The position numbers were made by a program, and so were the translations under genes. A stretch of DNA of 64,000 bases from DATKNA01 sp963786765. Lineage in GTDB: Bacteria > Actinomycetota > Actinomycetes > Actinomycetales > Kineosporiaceae. The notes beneath the pieces were generated by a model. The model ran no database searches. It was given only the letters and a program-made list of their open reading frames with translations, and was not told where the DNA came from. Numbering within the stretch: the first letter of the stretch is position 1; each line of letters opens with the position of its first letter. The stretch covers positions 1 through 64,000 of the forward strand of contig CAWBAJ010000020.1 in NCBI GenBank assembly GCA_963786765.1, in the 5' to 3' direction. Of the stretch, positions 46,373-56,250 are shown one piece after another.

Positions 46373-47474
46373 TCACGACAGCCACGTCAGCAGCGCGCGC
46401 TCGCAGGCACGCAGCTGTGCGACCGGGACGTGCTCGTCGTCGGCGTGGGCCACGCTAGGGTCGCCCGGCCCGAAGTTGAGGGCGGGGATCCCGAGGGCGC
46501 TGAATCGCGCCACGTCGGTCCACCCGTACTTCGCAGAGGGAGCGGCGCCGATCGCCGCGGCGAAGGCGGCGGCTGCCGGCCGGTCCAGGCCCGGGCGTGC
46601 GCCGTCCGCGCCGTCGACGATGGCCACGTCGTATCCCTCGAACACCTCGCGCACGTGGGCCGAGGCCGAGGCCAGGTCCTTGTCGGGCGCGAACCGGTAG
46701 TTCACCACGACGCGGCAGACGTCGGGGATCACGTTCCCGGCTATCCCACCGCTGATGGAGACGGCATTCAGCCCCTCACGGAACACCAGGCCCTCCACCT
46801 CGACCTCGCGCGGCTGGTAGGCCTGCAGACGCGCCAGCACGCGACCGGCCTCGTGGATGGCGTTCGCACCACGCCACCACCGCGCCGAATGCGCGGCCAC
46901 CCCGCGCGTCACGACCTCCGCCTTCAGCGTGCCGTTGCAGCCGCCTTCGATGCCGGCGGCGGTGGGCTCGAGCAGGACGGCGAGGTCGCCGGCCAGCCAG
47001 TCCGGATGGTTCCGGGCGAGCCGGCCGAGCCCGTTCCGCTCGGCGTCGACCTCCTCGTTGTCGTAGAAGACGAACGTGATGTCCCGCGACGGGGTGGCAA
47101 GCGCGGCCGCCACTTTGAGTTGGACGGCGACACCGCCCTTCATGTCCGCCGTCCCCCGGCCCACGAGCACCGCCGTCTCCCCGCTGCCCTCGAGCCGGGT
47201 CGGAAGGTTGCGGGCCACCGGGACCGTGTCGAGGTGACCGGCGAGCACCACGCGCTCAGGGCGGCCGAGCGCCGTGCGGGCGAGCACGGCGTCGCCGTCG
47301 CGGAGGACCTGCAGATGTGGCAGCCGCCGCAACGCCGTCTCGACGGCGTCCGCGAGTGGGCCCTCGCTCCCGCTCACCGACTGGAGGTCGCAGACCGTCC
47401 GGGTCAGCTCCACGACATCCGCGGCGAGGTCGAGCTCGACGTCGCGCGCGGCGGCTCGGCAGGGCTGCGCTCAT
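46373..47474 (-). CDS. dapE: succinyl-diaminopimelate desuccinylase
   Basis: DapE hydrolyses N-succinyl-LL-2,6-diaminopimelate in lysine and peptidoglycan synthesis. Motifs of the M20 fold: VVLAGHLDTVPVA (metal His and Asp), GRGTADMKGGVA (bridging Asp), FVFYDNEEVDAE (catalytic Glu pair), LLEPTAAGIEGGCNG and GPGDPSVAHADDEHV. The ATG at 47474 is chosen because a TAGGCT box (47481-47486) lies 6 bases upstream. It requires one indel near 47,440 before the main frame, which is open only from 47,413. It diverges from dapD, the previous pathway step. Confidence 0.9.
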
Positions 47475-47480
47475 GCCTGG

Positions 47481-47486
47481 AGCCTA
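47481..47486 (-). promoter_or_regulatory. -10 box of dapE
   Basis: TAGGCT on the minus strand, six bases before the ATG at 47474; supports a leaderless start for dapE. Confidence 0.5.
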
Positions 47487-47687
47487 CGAGGGCGACGGGC
47501 TGCGGGCCGGAGCCGGCAGCCCGGGATGCACGCGACCGGCGAGCCCTGCGGGCTCGAGCGGGGCCGGCAGAGCGGGCGGACGGGACGCGGGCGAGAGCAG
47601 CGATGCCTGTCGAACACGTGTTCGAACCTAGCGCACGGCGAGGGCCGCTGGAAGCCCTGTCGGGCCGACCGATGAGGGGCCAGCCCG

Positions 47688-47693
47688 TAGGGT
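47688..47693 (+). promoter_or_regulatory. -10 box of dapD
   Basis: TAGGGT, six bases before the ATG at 47700; supports a leaderless start for dapD. Confidence 0.5.
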
Positions 47694-47699
47694 GGGGAC

Positions 47700-48689
47700 A
47701 TGACGGACGCCGCCACCGAGTCCATTCCGGACGCGACGACCGGCACCCGGATGGCCTGGGGGTACGGCCTCGCCACGGTCACCGAGGACGGCCAGACACT
47801 CGACACCTGGTACCCCCAGCCCGCGCTCGGGGAGCCTCCCGCGGACGCCGGCCCCTACGCCGTGCCGTTCGAGCTGTCCTCGCTCGAGGGCACGGACCCG
47901 CAGCGCGGCGTGCACACGACCGTCGTACGGACCGCGATCGACCTCGACGCGCCGCCGTCCGACGTCTCCGACGCCTACCTTCGATTGCACCTGCTCTCGC
48001 ACCGATTGATCCGCCCGCACGGCTGCGACCTGACCGGCATCTTCGGCGTGCTCGCGAACGTGGTGTGGACCGACCGCGGGCCGTGCGCCCCGGAGGACTT
48101 CGAGCGGACCCGTCTGCGCCTGCTCGCAGGGCGCGGCGGCGCCCGGGTGCAGGTGTTCGGCGTCGACAAGTTCCCGCGGATGACCGACTACGTGGTGCCG
48201 TCCGGGGTGCGGATCGGGGACGCCGACCGCGTGCGGCTGGGTGCACATCTGGCGCCCGGGACGACGGTCATGCACGAGGGGTTCGTCAACTACAACGCGG
48301 GAACGCTCGGCACCTCCATGATCGAGGGCCGGGTGTCGGCGGGCGTGGTCGTCGGCGACGGGTCGGACGTCGGCGGAGGGGCGTCGGTGATGGGCACGCT
48401 GTCCGGCGGCGGCACCCACGTCGTCTCGATCGGCCGGCGGTGCCTCGTCGGGGCGAACGCGGGGATCGGCATCAGCCTCGGGGACGACTGCGTCGTCGAG
48501 GCGGGCTGCTACGTCACCGCGGGAACGAAGCTCCGGCTGCTGCCGGAGGACCGTTTCGTCAAGGCTGCCGACCTCTCCGGAGCGTCCGGCCTGCTGTTCT
48601 GGCGCAACTCGGCCACAGGCGTCGTCGAGGCCCGGCCCCGGGGTGACCGGCAGGTCGAGCTCAACGAGGCCCTGCACGCGAACGCCTGA
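47700..48689 (+). CDS. dapD: 2,3,4,5-tetrahydropyridine-2,6-dicarboxylate N-succinyltransferase
   Basis: DapD adds succinyl from succinyl-CoA to tetrahydrodipicolinate. The 329-residue protein is the longer actinobacterial type. Its C-terminal left-handed beta-helix shows VRIGDADRVRLGAHLAPGTT, VMHEGFVNYNAGTLGTSM, GRVSAGVVVGDGSDVGGGAS and NAGIGISLGDDCVVEAG. The N-terminal domain begins with AWGYGLATVTEDGQTLDTWY. No frameshift. Next to dapE in divergent orientation; the succinylase branch of lysine synthesis is therefore complete together with dapC further on. Confidence 0.92.
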   Translation: MTDAATESIPDATTGTRMAWGYGLATVTEDGQTLDTWYPQPALGEPPADAGPYAVPFELSSLEGTDPQRGVHTTVVRTAIDLDAPPSDVSDAYLRLHLLSHRLIRPHGCDLTGIFGVLANVVWTDRGPCAPEDFERTRLRLLAGRGGARVQVFGVDKFPRMTDYVVPSGVRIGDADRVRLGAHLAPGTTVMHEGFVNYNAGTLGTSMIEGRVSAGVVVGDGSDVGGGASVMGTLSGGGTHVVSIGRRCLVGANAGIGISLGDDCVVEAGCYVTAGTKLRLLPEDRFVKAADLSGASGLLFWRNSATGVVEARPRGDRQVELNEALHANA

Positions 48690-48698
48690 GGCGCGACC

Positions 48699-49628
48699 GT
48701 GACGACGACGATGCCCCGGGCCACGACGGGGGGCGCGCGCCGCAGGCGCCGTCGCAGAGGGCTTGTCCCGGTGCTCGTGCTGCTCTTCGTCGGCATCCTG
48801 GCGCTCGGCGGGTGGGCGTGGTGGCGCGGGGTGCTCGCTGCACTGCCCGTACGGGAGCACTGCACGGCCACCGCCCTCGGCAACTCGACCGAGCTCGACC
48901 CCGAGCAGGCCGGGAACGCCGCGATCATCGCCGCCGTCGCGGTCAAGCGGGGCCTGCCCGGCCGGGCTGCCACCATCGGCATCGCGACCGCCATGCAGGA
49001 GTCCAAACTGGTCAACCTGCCGGGCGGCGACCGGGACTCGATCGGCCTCTTCCAGCAGCGGCCGTCCCAGGGCTGGGGAACGCCCGCGCAGGTCCGGGAC
49101 CCGGTGTACGCCAGCAACGCGTTCTACGACGTGCTCGTCAAGGTCGAGGGCTACGAGGACCTCCCGATCACCAAGGCCGCCCAGAAGGTGCAGCGCTCGG
49201 CCTTCCCGAGCGCGTACGCCGACCACGAGCCCCAGGCGCGGATCCTGGCCTCGGCGTTGACCGGGTACTCCCCCGCCGGCCTGACGTGCGTGCTCTCCGA
49301 GCTCGGCTCCGTGCCCACTCAGACCGCGGACGCCGAGGGCTTCACGCCCCGCGCGCATGCCGTGGCCCGGGCTGCGGAAAAGGAGGCGGGCCGGACGGCC
49401 GCCGTCGTTCCTGGCGAGCCCACGGCCGTCCGCTTCGTCCTGCCGGGCAAGGGCGCGAAGACGGCCGGGTGGGCGCTGGCGCAGTGGGCTGTCGCGCGAG
49501 CGGACGGCCTGCAGGTGGTCAGCGTCGAGACCGACGGCAGGCGGTGGGAGCGCTCGCGGGCCGACGAGGGCTGGACGGTCGCCGCGGGCAGCGCGCCGGC
49601 GGGGTCCGTCGTCGTCCGGGTCGGCTGA
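48699..49628 (+). CDS. membrane-anchored protein with lysozyme-like domain
   Basis: A 309-residue protein with a basic N-terminus, one membrane segment (LVPVLVLLFVGILALGGWAW) and an outer domain. The region TIGIATAMQESKLVNLPGGD then SIGLFQQRPSQGWGTPAQV has the Glu-Ser plus Gly-Leu-x-Gln pattern of transglycosylase/lysozyme-like folds. Members are widespread in actinobacteria, sometimes labelled heavy metal transporter without support. A wall-remodelling role is inferred. GTG start 9 bases after dapD. Confidence 0.65.
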   Translation: MTTTMPRATTGGARRRRRRRGLVPVLVLLFVGILALGGWAWWRGVLAALPVREHCTATALGNSTELDPEQAGNAAIIAAVAVKRGLPGRAATIGIATAMQESKLVNLPGGDRDSIGLFQQRPSQGWGTPAQVRDPVYASNAFYDVLVKVEGYEDLPITKAAQKVQRSAFPSAYADHEPQARILASALTGYSPAGLTCVLSELGSVPTQTADAEGFTPRAHAVARAAEKEAGRTAAVVPGEPTAVRFVLPGKGAKTAGWALAQWAVARADGLQVVSVETDGRRWERSRADEGWTVAAGSAPAGSVVVRVG

Positions 49629-49641
49629 CCCTCGCGGGGGT

Positions 49642-50934
49642 CAGCGCTGGTCCATCCCCACGTAGTCGCGCTCCCCGGCGCCCGGTGTAGACCTGGCGCG
49701 GGCGGCCGATCTTCGTGGCGGGGTCCTCCATCATCTCGCGCCACTGCGCGATCCAGCCGGGCAGGCGGCCGAGGGCGAAGAGCACGGTGAACATCCGGGT
49801 CGGGAAGCCCATCGCCTTGTAGATGAGGCCCGTGTAGAAGTCGACATTGGGGTAGAGCTTGCGCTCGACGAAGTAGTCGTCGTTGAGCGCGATCTCCTCC
49901 AGGCGCAGCGCGATGTCGAGTAGCTCGTCCCGGCGGCCGAGGTTGCCGAGGATCTCGTCGGCGGTCTTCTTGATGATGGCCGCGCGCGGGTCGTAGTTCT
50001 TGTACACGCGGTGGCCGAAGCCCATCAGCCGGACGCCGCCCTCCTTGTTCTTCACCTTGCGCACGAAGGTGTCGACGTCGTCGTCGCTGTTGCGGATCTG
50101 CTCCAGCATCTCGAGCACGGCCGAGTTGGCGCCGCCGTGCAGCGGGCCCGGAGAGCGCGTGGATACCGGCGGACACGGACGCGAACAGGTTGGCCTGGCC
50201 CGAGCCGACCAGGCGCACCGTGGACGTCGAGCAGTTCTGCTCGTGGTCCGCGTGCAGGATGAACAGCAGGTCGAGGGCACGCGGACATCGCCGGGTCGAC
50301 GTCGTACGGCTCGGCCGGGAACCCGAACGTCATCCGCAGGAAGTTCTCGACCAGCCCGAGGCTGTTGTCGGGGTAGAGGAAGGGCTGCCCGACACTCTTC
50401 TTGTAGGCATAAGCGGCGATCGTCGGCAGCTTCGCCAGCAGCCGGATCGTCGAGAGCTCGATCTGCTCGCGGTCGCGGATGCTCAGGCTGTCCTGGTAGA
50501 AGGTCGACAGCGCCGACACGGCGCGACGACAGCACCGGCATCGGGTGCGCGTCCCGCGGGAACCCGTCGAAGAACCGCTTGAGGTCCTCGTGCAGCAGGG
50601 TGTGCCGGCTGATCCTGTTCGTGAAGTCCTCGAGCTGGGCCGCGGTGGGCAGCTCCCCGTAGATGAGCAGGTAGCTGACCTCGAGGAAGGTGCTCTGCGC
50701 CGCCAGCTGCTCGATGGGGTAGCCGCGGTAGCGCAGGACCCCCGCGTCGCCGTCGATGTAGGTGATCGACGACGTCGTGGCGGCGGTGTTGACGAAGCCC
50801 GGGTCGAGGGTGATGAAGCCGGTCGAGGACAGCAGCTTCGAGACGTCGATCGCCGACTCGCCCTCGGTGGCCGGCACCACCGGCAGCTCGAGGGTGCCGC
50901 CGGGATGCTGAAGGGTCACCTGCTGGTCGGACAT
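49642..50934 (-). CDS. gltA: citrate synthase (several frameshifts)
   Basis: Condenses acetyl-CoA and oxaloacetate in the TCA cycle. Type II citrate synthase blocks: STGFITLDPGFVNTAATTS, GVLRYRGYPIEQLA, DREQIELSTIRLLAKLPTIA, LHGGANSAVLEMLEQI (active-site His), LMGFGHRVYKNYDPRA (active-site His) and NVDFYTGLIYKAMG (active-site Asp). The end RERDYVGMDQR is seen only after a shift near 49,685. Other breaks lie near 50,525, 50,280 and 50,150. Length of about 430 residues is standard. The ATG at 50934 has GAGGAGC upstream. Confidence 0.92.
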
Positions 50935-51152
50935 GAACGCTCCTCGGGGAACGGGATGCCGGCGCGCATCGCTGGAACGGCCCCCCGGCACGCGGTCGGC
51001 GTGCCCGGTGGGCAGTTGGAACGTTACCCGCTGGTGCTGATCAGGCACCATGTGGGGCTCCGCGGCCCACGGCCCCGCGAACCGCCCCGCTCACTTCGCC
51101 TGCCACCGGGATCCGACGCACGGGACCGCCGCGCCGCTCCCCGAGCCGTGGT

Positions 51153-52296
51153 TCAGGCCAGGCGGGCCGCCAGGCTCCTCACCGCTGCATCGGACGCCGT
51201 CAGCGCCACGCGGACGTGCCGCGCGCCGGCGGCCCCGTAGAACTCGCCGGGAGCGACGAGCACGCCCCGCTCGGCCAGGCTGCGGACGGTGTCCCAGCAG
51301 CCCTCGCCCCGGGTCGCCCACAGGTAGAGCCCCGCCTCGGAGTGGTCCACCCGGAAGCCGGCGGCGTCCAGGGCCTGGCGGACCACCTCTCGCCTGGCCC
51401 GGTACCGCTCGCGCTGCTCGGCCACGTGCTCGTCGTCGCGAGATCGCCACCCGCAGCGCCTCCTGGACGGGCCGTGGCACGATCATCCCGGCGTGCTTGC
51501 GGACCTCGAGCAGGCCGCGCACCAGTGCGGGGTCACCCGCGACGAACGCCGCCCGGTATCCGGCGAGGTTGGACTGCTTCGACGCGGAGTAGACCGCGAG
51601 CAGGCCCGTCGTGCGTCCCTCCGCAGACGCGCGGGTCAAGACGCTGGGCACCTCGGGCACGTCCCAGCCGAGCTCGGCGTAGCACTCGTCGCTGGCGACG
51701 ACGGCGCCGTGGCCGCGGGCCCAGGCGACGACCTTCGCCAGGTGCTCGACCCCCAGCACCCGGCCGGTCGGGATTCGACGGCGAGTTGAGCCAGACCAGG
51801 CGGACCCGGCTCGCCGCCGGGCCGAGCTGGGCGGTTCCGTCGGCGGGCACCGGGGTCGCGCCGGCCAGCCGCGCGCCGACGTCGTAGGTGGGGTAGGCGA
51901 CCTCAGGGTGGACGACGAGGTCGCCGGGCCCGAGCCCGAGCAGGGTCGGCAGCCAGGCGACCAGCTCCTTGGAGCCGATCGTCGGGAGCACGCCGTCCGG
52001 ATCGACGCCCGGGACGCCGCGGCGCCGGGCGAACCAGGCCGCCACGGCCTCGCGCAGGGCCGGCGTCCCCCAGGTCTGCGGGTACCCGGGAGCATCGGAC
52101 GCCGCCTCGAGCGCGGCCCGGACGACGGCCGGCGTGGGGTCGACCGGCGTGCCGATCGAGAGGTCGACGATGCCGTCGGGGTGGGCGCGCGCGACGGCGG
52201 CGAACGGGGCGAGCCGGTCCCAGGGGAAGTCGGGCAGGTCGAGGCGGGCACGGCCGGCCGGTGAGCCGGCGCCTGCCCCGAGGCCGAGCAGGCCGG
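51153..52296 (-). CDS. dapC: succinyldiaminopimelate transaminase (two frameshifts)
   Basis: A fold-type I aminotransferase of the actinobacterial DapC group, the pathway step between dapD and dapE products. N-terminus: DLPDFPWDRLAPFAAVARAH, VDLSIGTPVDPTPA. PLP-related blocks: LPTIGSKELVAWLP, VVASDECYAELGW and the lysine in AVYSASKQSNLAGYR. C-terminus: VLVAPGEFYGAAGARHVRVA. Breaks lie near 51,775 and 51,440. The exact start is unclear because no ATG or GTG is in frame at the beginning; it should be just after the ferredoxin stop. The ferredoxin-dapC order is conserved across actinobacteria. Confidence 0.9.
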
Positions 52297-52623
52297 TCAG
52301 TGCTCGGTCTCCTGCGGCGGCAGGGCGGAGATCAGCGGATGGTCCTTCGGGATGAGGCCGAGCTTGGCGGCGCCGCCGGGCGAGCCGAGGTCGTCGAAGA
52401 ACTCGACGTTGGCCTTGTAGTAGTCCTTCCACTGCTCGGGGACGTCGTCCTCGTAGTAGATGGCCTCGACCGGGCACACGGGCTCGCAGGCACCGCAGTC
52501 GACACACTCGTCAGGGTGGATGTACAGCGATCGCTCGCCCTCGTAGATGCAGTCGACAGGGCACTCCTCGATGCAGGCCTTGTCCTTGAGGTCGACGCAG
52601 GGCTGCGCGATCACGTACGTCAC
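52297..52623 (-). CDS. fdxA: 7Fe ferredoxin
   Basis: A 108-residue ferredoxin binding one 3Fe-4S and one 4Fe-4S cluster. Cysteines occur as CVDLKDKACIEECPVDC and CVDCGACEPVCPVEAI, which is the FdxA arrangement. The C-terminal extension (WKDYYKANVEFFDDLGSPGG) is typical. It is an electron carrier, in actinobacteria often for cytochrome P450s or reductases. The GTG at 52623 is preceded by AGGAGGACC. The gene overlaps or abuts dapC. Confidence 0.93.
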   Translation of the reverse strand: MTYVIAQPCVDLKDKACIEECPVDCIYEGERSLYIHPDECVDCGACEPVCPVEAIYYEDDVPEQWKDYYKANVEFFDDLGSPGGAAKLGLIPKDHPLISALPPQETEH

Positions 52624-52707
52624 GGCGGTCCTCCTGGTAGTGGTCGTGTCCAGTATCCCCGACAGCGCCCCGGCCGCTCGCCCCAGGTCCCGGCCGGCCC
52701 GCATCCC

Positions 52708-52742
52708 GGCGAGATCCGGCGAGATCCGGCGAGGTCCGGCGG
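52708..52742. repeat. 10-bp tandem repeat upstream of fdxA
   Basis: Three and a half units of GGCGAGATCC (the third with one change). It lies between the divergent fdxA and GNAT genes. Its role is unknown; replication slippage is the simplest origin. Confidence 0.5.
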
Positions 52743-52781
52743 CACCTCCTGCTTGTCGGTGGCGTCCGGCAGGGTGACTCC

Positions 52782-53815
52782 GTGGCACACATCGTGAGCA
52801 CGGCCGACGACTGGGCGAGGCGCGTGGGCCAGCGTGTCGTCGTCCGGTACCGGCTGCCCGGCGGGTCGGCGACCGACGTGGTCGGCGAACTGCTCCGCGC
52901 CGACGCCGCGGCCCTGGTCGTCGCCGGTCGGCAGGGCGAGATCACGGTGGCCCTCGCCGACGTCGTCGCGGGCAAGGTAGTCCCGCCGCGCCCCTCCCGG
53001 CCGGCGCCGCCGCACCGCGCGCTCACCATCGCCGACCTGGAGCGCGTGATGGCGGGGCACTGGCTGCCGGCGACCACGAGCGCCTCGGGGACTGGCTGCT
53101 GCGGGCGGCGGGCGGGTTCACCAACCGGGGCAATTCGGTGCTCGTCAACGGGTCCCCGGGGATGCCGGCCGCGACGGCCGTCGAGTACGTCTCCGCGTGG
53201 TACGGCACCCGCGGACTGCCGCCCCGCGCTGCCGTGCCGGCTCCGGTTCGGGACGCGGACAGCCCGGACGCCGGCAGCCCGGACGCGGACAGCACAGTCG
53301 GCCACCGGCAAGCGTTCGTCTCGGCAGGCTGGCAACCCCTGCCGGGGTTCGGCGCCGTCGTGCTGACCGCCGCCACGCGACACCTGGCCGCCGCGGCCCT
53401 CGCCCTGCCCGCCGGCCTCGCGCTCGACCTCGCCGACACCCCCGACGAACAGTGGCGGACGCTGTACCGCTACCGCGGCCAGGTGCTGCCTGCGTCCGCG
53501 CTGGAGCTGCTGATGTCCGCCCCGGAGCTGACGTTCGTGTCGATCCGTGCCGGCTCGAGGACGGTGGCCACCGGGCGCGGCTCCCTTGCGTCCGCCTGGC
53601 TGGGCGTCACCGCCGTCGAGGTGGCCCCCGACGCTCGGCGCCAGGGCCTGGCCAGGGCCGTCCTGGCGGCCATCGCCGGGTGGGGCGCCGCGCGAGGGGC
53701 TCGCTCGGCCTACCTACAGGTGGGCGACGGCAACGACGCCGCCCTGCGGCTGTACCGGTCGGCCGGCTTCTCCGTGCACCACCGCTACGACTATCTGAGC
53801 CCCGGGACGCCCTGA
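52782..53815 (+). CDS. GNAT acetyltransferase with N-terminal extra domain (one frameshift)
   Basis: The C-terminal 100 residues form a GNAT domain: AWLGVTAVEVAPDARRQGLA with the acetyl-CoA-binding RRQGLA, then SAYLQVGDGNDAALRLYRSA and FSVHHRYDYLSP. The N-terminal part has a small beta domain (RRVGQRVVVRYRLPGGSATD, GRQGEITVALADVVAGKVV) as in other actinobacterial proteins next to fdxA. The frame breaks near 53,085. GTG start. The substrate is unknown; the position divergent from fdxA-dapC is widely conserved. Confidence 0.8.
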
Positions 53816-53817
53816 TG

Positions 53818-55596
53818 TCAGTGTCCCTTCGGCGGGTCGCCGGCACCGGTCTCGGGACCGCAGATCACCTCGTCCTCCGCGGCGTACGAGGTGGTGAACG
53901 TCTGCGTCCGGAGGAGCGTGCGTCCTTTGAAGAACAGCCGGCTGGACGGCGACGTCGAAGCCAGGGTTCGGGTCCTGCGGCACGCAACCGGGCTGCGGAT
54001 CGTGAACGGTCTTCGGGGTCCGGTAATTCGTCCGCGGGGCTCTTCTCCGCCTTGACGTCCCACACCTTCGTGCTCCAGAACGAGACGTTCACCGTGCCGG
54101 TCACGGACGCCTGGACGAGCACGCCGTAGGGCGAGTCGTTGCGCCAGACGAGATCGACCGTCGGAAAGTTCACGGTTGCCTCGCGACCCTCCGGGTAGCG
54201 CGAGATGTACAACGAGTGCGGCTTGTGGTGGACGTCCTCCAGCCCGGCGAAGAAGACGTTGTTGAAGATGGTGGTGGCCATCTGCGAGACGCCGCCGCCG
54301 TACGTCCTCGACGAGCCGGCCACCCTGGATCGCCGGCGCCTGCCGGTACCCCTTCTCCGGTGTCCGCCGGCCCAGCACCCGGTTCAGGCTGAAGGTGTGG
54401 CCGGGCAGCACCAAGGTGCCGTTCACGCGTGCGCGCAGCGATCCGGAGGTTGTTCGTACGGTCCGCGAGCGGCGGGTAGACCGTCGAGAACGTCGATACC
54501 CGCTCCCGGACGCCGAGCGCGCGCGCCTTCTCGGTCGTCAGCAGGGGGGCGCCGGACGACGGCGGCGACTGTCGCCGTACGGGCGGGCGTGAGCAGCGCG
54601 GCTGTTCGCAGCAGCGGCCAGCGCAGCCGGGTCGAGGGCGACGCCGTCGACCTCGGGCACGACCTGCGGCCTCCCCTTGCGCAGCACGATCCGGGCGTCG
54701 TGCGGCGCGGACTCGACTCCGGGCGCGACGGCCAGGACGGCCCGGCGCAGCACCGCGCCGTCGACGTCGAGGGCGAGAGGGCGGGCGGCCCGGGTCGTGC
54801 ATCGGCGGGCTGTGGGGTCAGCCGCAGGGCCGGCAGGAGGGCCGCGACCGGGACGACGGCCCGCCGCCCGTCGCTGGGCGCGTCCGACGACCACCGTGAG
54901 CGGCCCGGACGCCGCCGGCCGCGCGATCTGCGCCAGGGCGCGCTCGGCCTCGGCCTGCGTCACGGGCGGCTCGGCGACAGGCACGGGCAGGGCGACGGGA
55001 CCCATGGCACCGAGCCAGGAGGTCGAGACGGCCTGCACGGCCGCCGCGACGTCGACGGCGCTGCCTGCGGCACCGGCGCGGACGCCGGGGCCGCTCGTAC
55101 CGAAGGTCACCGTGGCCGCCTCGGCGCGGGCACGTCCAACCGCCGCGCGACGCCCGTCAGCGCGGCGGCGAGGCGCGTGCCGGTGTCCGCCGCCGCCGCT
55201 GCGTCGGTGCCGCCCGCCCCGGCCAGCCGGCGCCACACGGCGGCCGGCGCGAGCGGCGCGCCGACGAGGTCGGCGACGGCCCGCTCCGGATCGAACGACA
55301 GCCCGGCCAGCGGAGCGGTCGAGCTGCGCCGTGCCGGCGCCCGCCCGTACCGCCACAGTCGGCCGGCGCGGCGGCGAGCCGCTGCCGCAGCAGCCGGACG
55401 GCGGCGGCGCGGTCGAGCCCGCCGACCGGCACGCCCGCGACGCTCGCCCCTGCGGGCACGCGGTCCCGGGTTGCGAGCGCGGTGCCCACGTAGCCGACGG
55501 CGACGAGGGCGAGGACAGCGCCCGCACGAGCACCACTGGCGGCCCGTCCAGCTGACCAAGGCGCAGCCGACCGAGGCGCAGCCGACCGACGCGCAT
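53818..55596 (-). CDS. VanW family protein (heavily frameshifted)
   Basis: The N-terminus has a membrane segment (PPVVLVRA then a hydrophobic run read across frames) followed by VPAGASVAGVPVGGLDRAAA, the usual start of the peptidoglycan-binding-like (PG_binding_4) repeats, with FDPERAVADLVGAPLAPAAV in the next frame. The C-terminal VanW domain is clear: RTNNLRIAARTV-like block, VLPGHTFSLNRVLGRRTPEK, GGGVSQMATTIFNNVFFAGL and RNDSPYGVLVQASVTGT. At least seven breaks are needed. About 590 residues fits the family. The function is unknown; VanW itself does not confer vancomycin resistance. Confidence 0.8.
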
Positions 55597-55710
55597 CTCA
55601 ACGCGGCCGCTCGCCCGCCACCTCTGCCTCCTCGTTCCCGCGGCCGTCTCTTGATCAGGTTCGGCCGCCGGCTCCGCCGATGATCTCCGGCGGGGTGCAT
55701 CGTAGGAGGC

Positions 55711-56240
55711 TCAGTGCGGCGCGTCGAGGAACCGGTACCGGCTGCGGTGGTACAGCAGGGCGCCGTGGGACTCCTCGCCGAGGCCGAGGGCGATCACCTC
55801 GCCGACGACGATGTCGTGGTCGCCGCCGGGGTGCACCGCCTGGGTGCGGCACTCGAGCCAGGCCGTCGACTGGTCGAGGAGAGCGGCGCCGGTCACGCCG
55901 CGCCGGAACGGGATCCGGTCGAGCTGGCCGTGCAGCGGGCCGGCCGCGGGTGGCGAGCCAGTCGGCCGACCGGCCGGGCGGACGCGTCGAGGATGCTCAC
56001 CGCCCACGCCCCGGCGGCCGTGATCGCGTCGTGGAAGCGGGCGTCGTTCTCGACGCAGACGAGCACGAGCAGCGGGTCGAGGGACACCGAGGTGAAGGCG
56101 CTCGCGGTCATCGCGTGGTCGAGGCCGCCGTCCAGGGCTGTGACGACGGTGACCCCGGTGGCGAAGCGGCCCACCGCGCGCCGGAAGCTCTCGACCGTGA
56201 CCGGCCGGGCCTCGGGACGTGCGGCGTCGCGGGTCGTCAC
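55711..56240 (-). CDS. flavin reductase family protein (one frameshift)
   Basis: An NADH-dependent flavin reductase-like domain. The N-terminus reads FRRAVGRFATGVTVVTALDG and AMTASAFTSVSLDPLLVLVC, the FMN-binding pattern. After a break near 55,940 come QSTAWLECRTQAVHPGGDHD and IVVGEVIALGLG, both characteristic. Length of about 175 residues is normal. Such proteins supply reduced flavin to monooxygenases, but no partner is encoded here. It lies 11 bases downstream of the FtsH-like gene on the same strand. Confidence 0.85.
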
Positions 56241-56250
56241 GCTGGCGAGG

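Noticed and set aside
53818..55596. Vancomycin resistance from the VanW-like gene
   Set aside because: No vanH, vanA, vanX or vanS/vanR genes are present, and VanW proteins are widespread without resistance.
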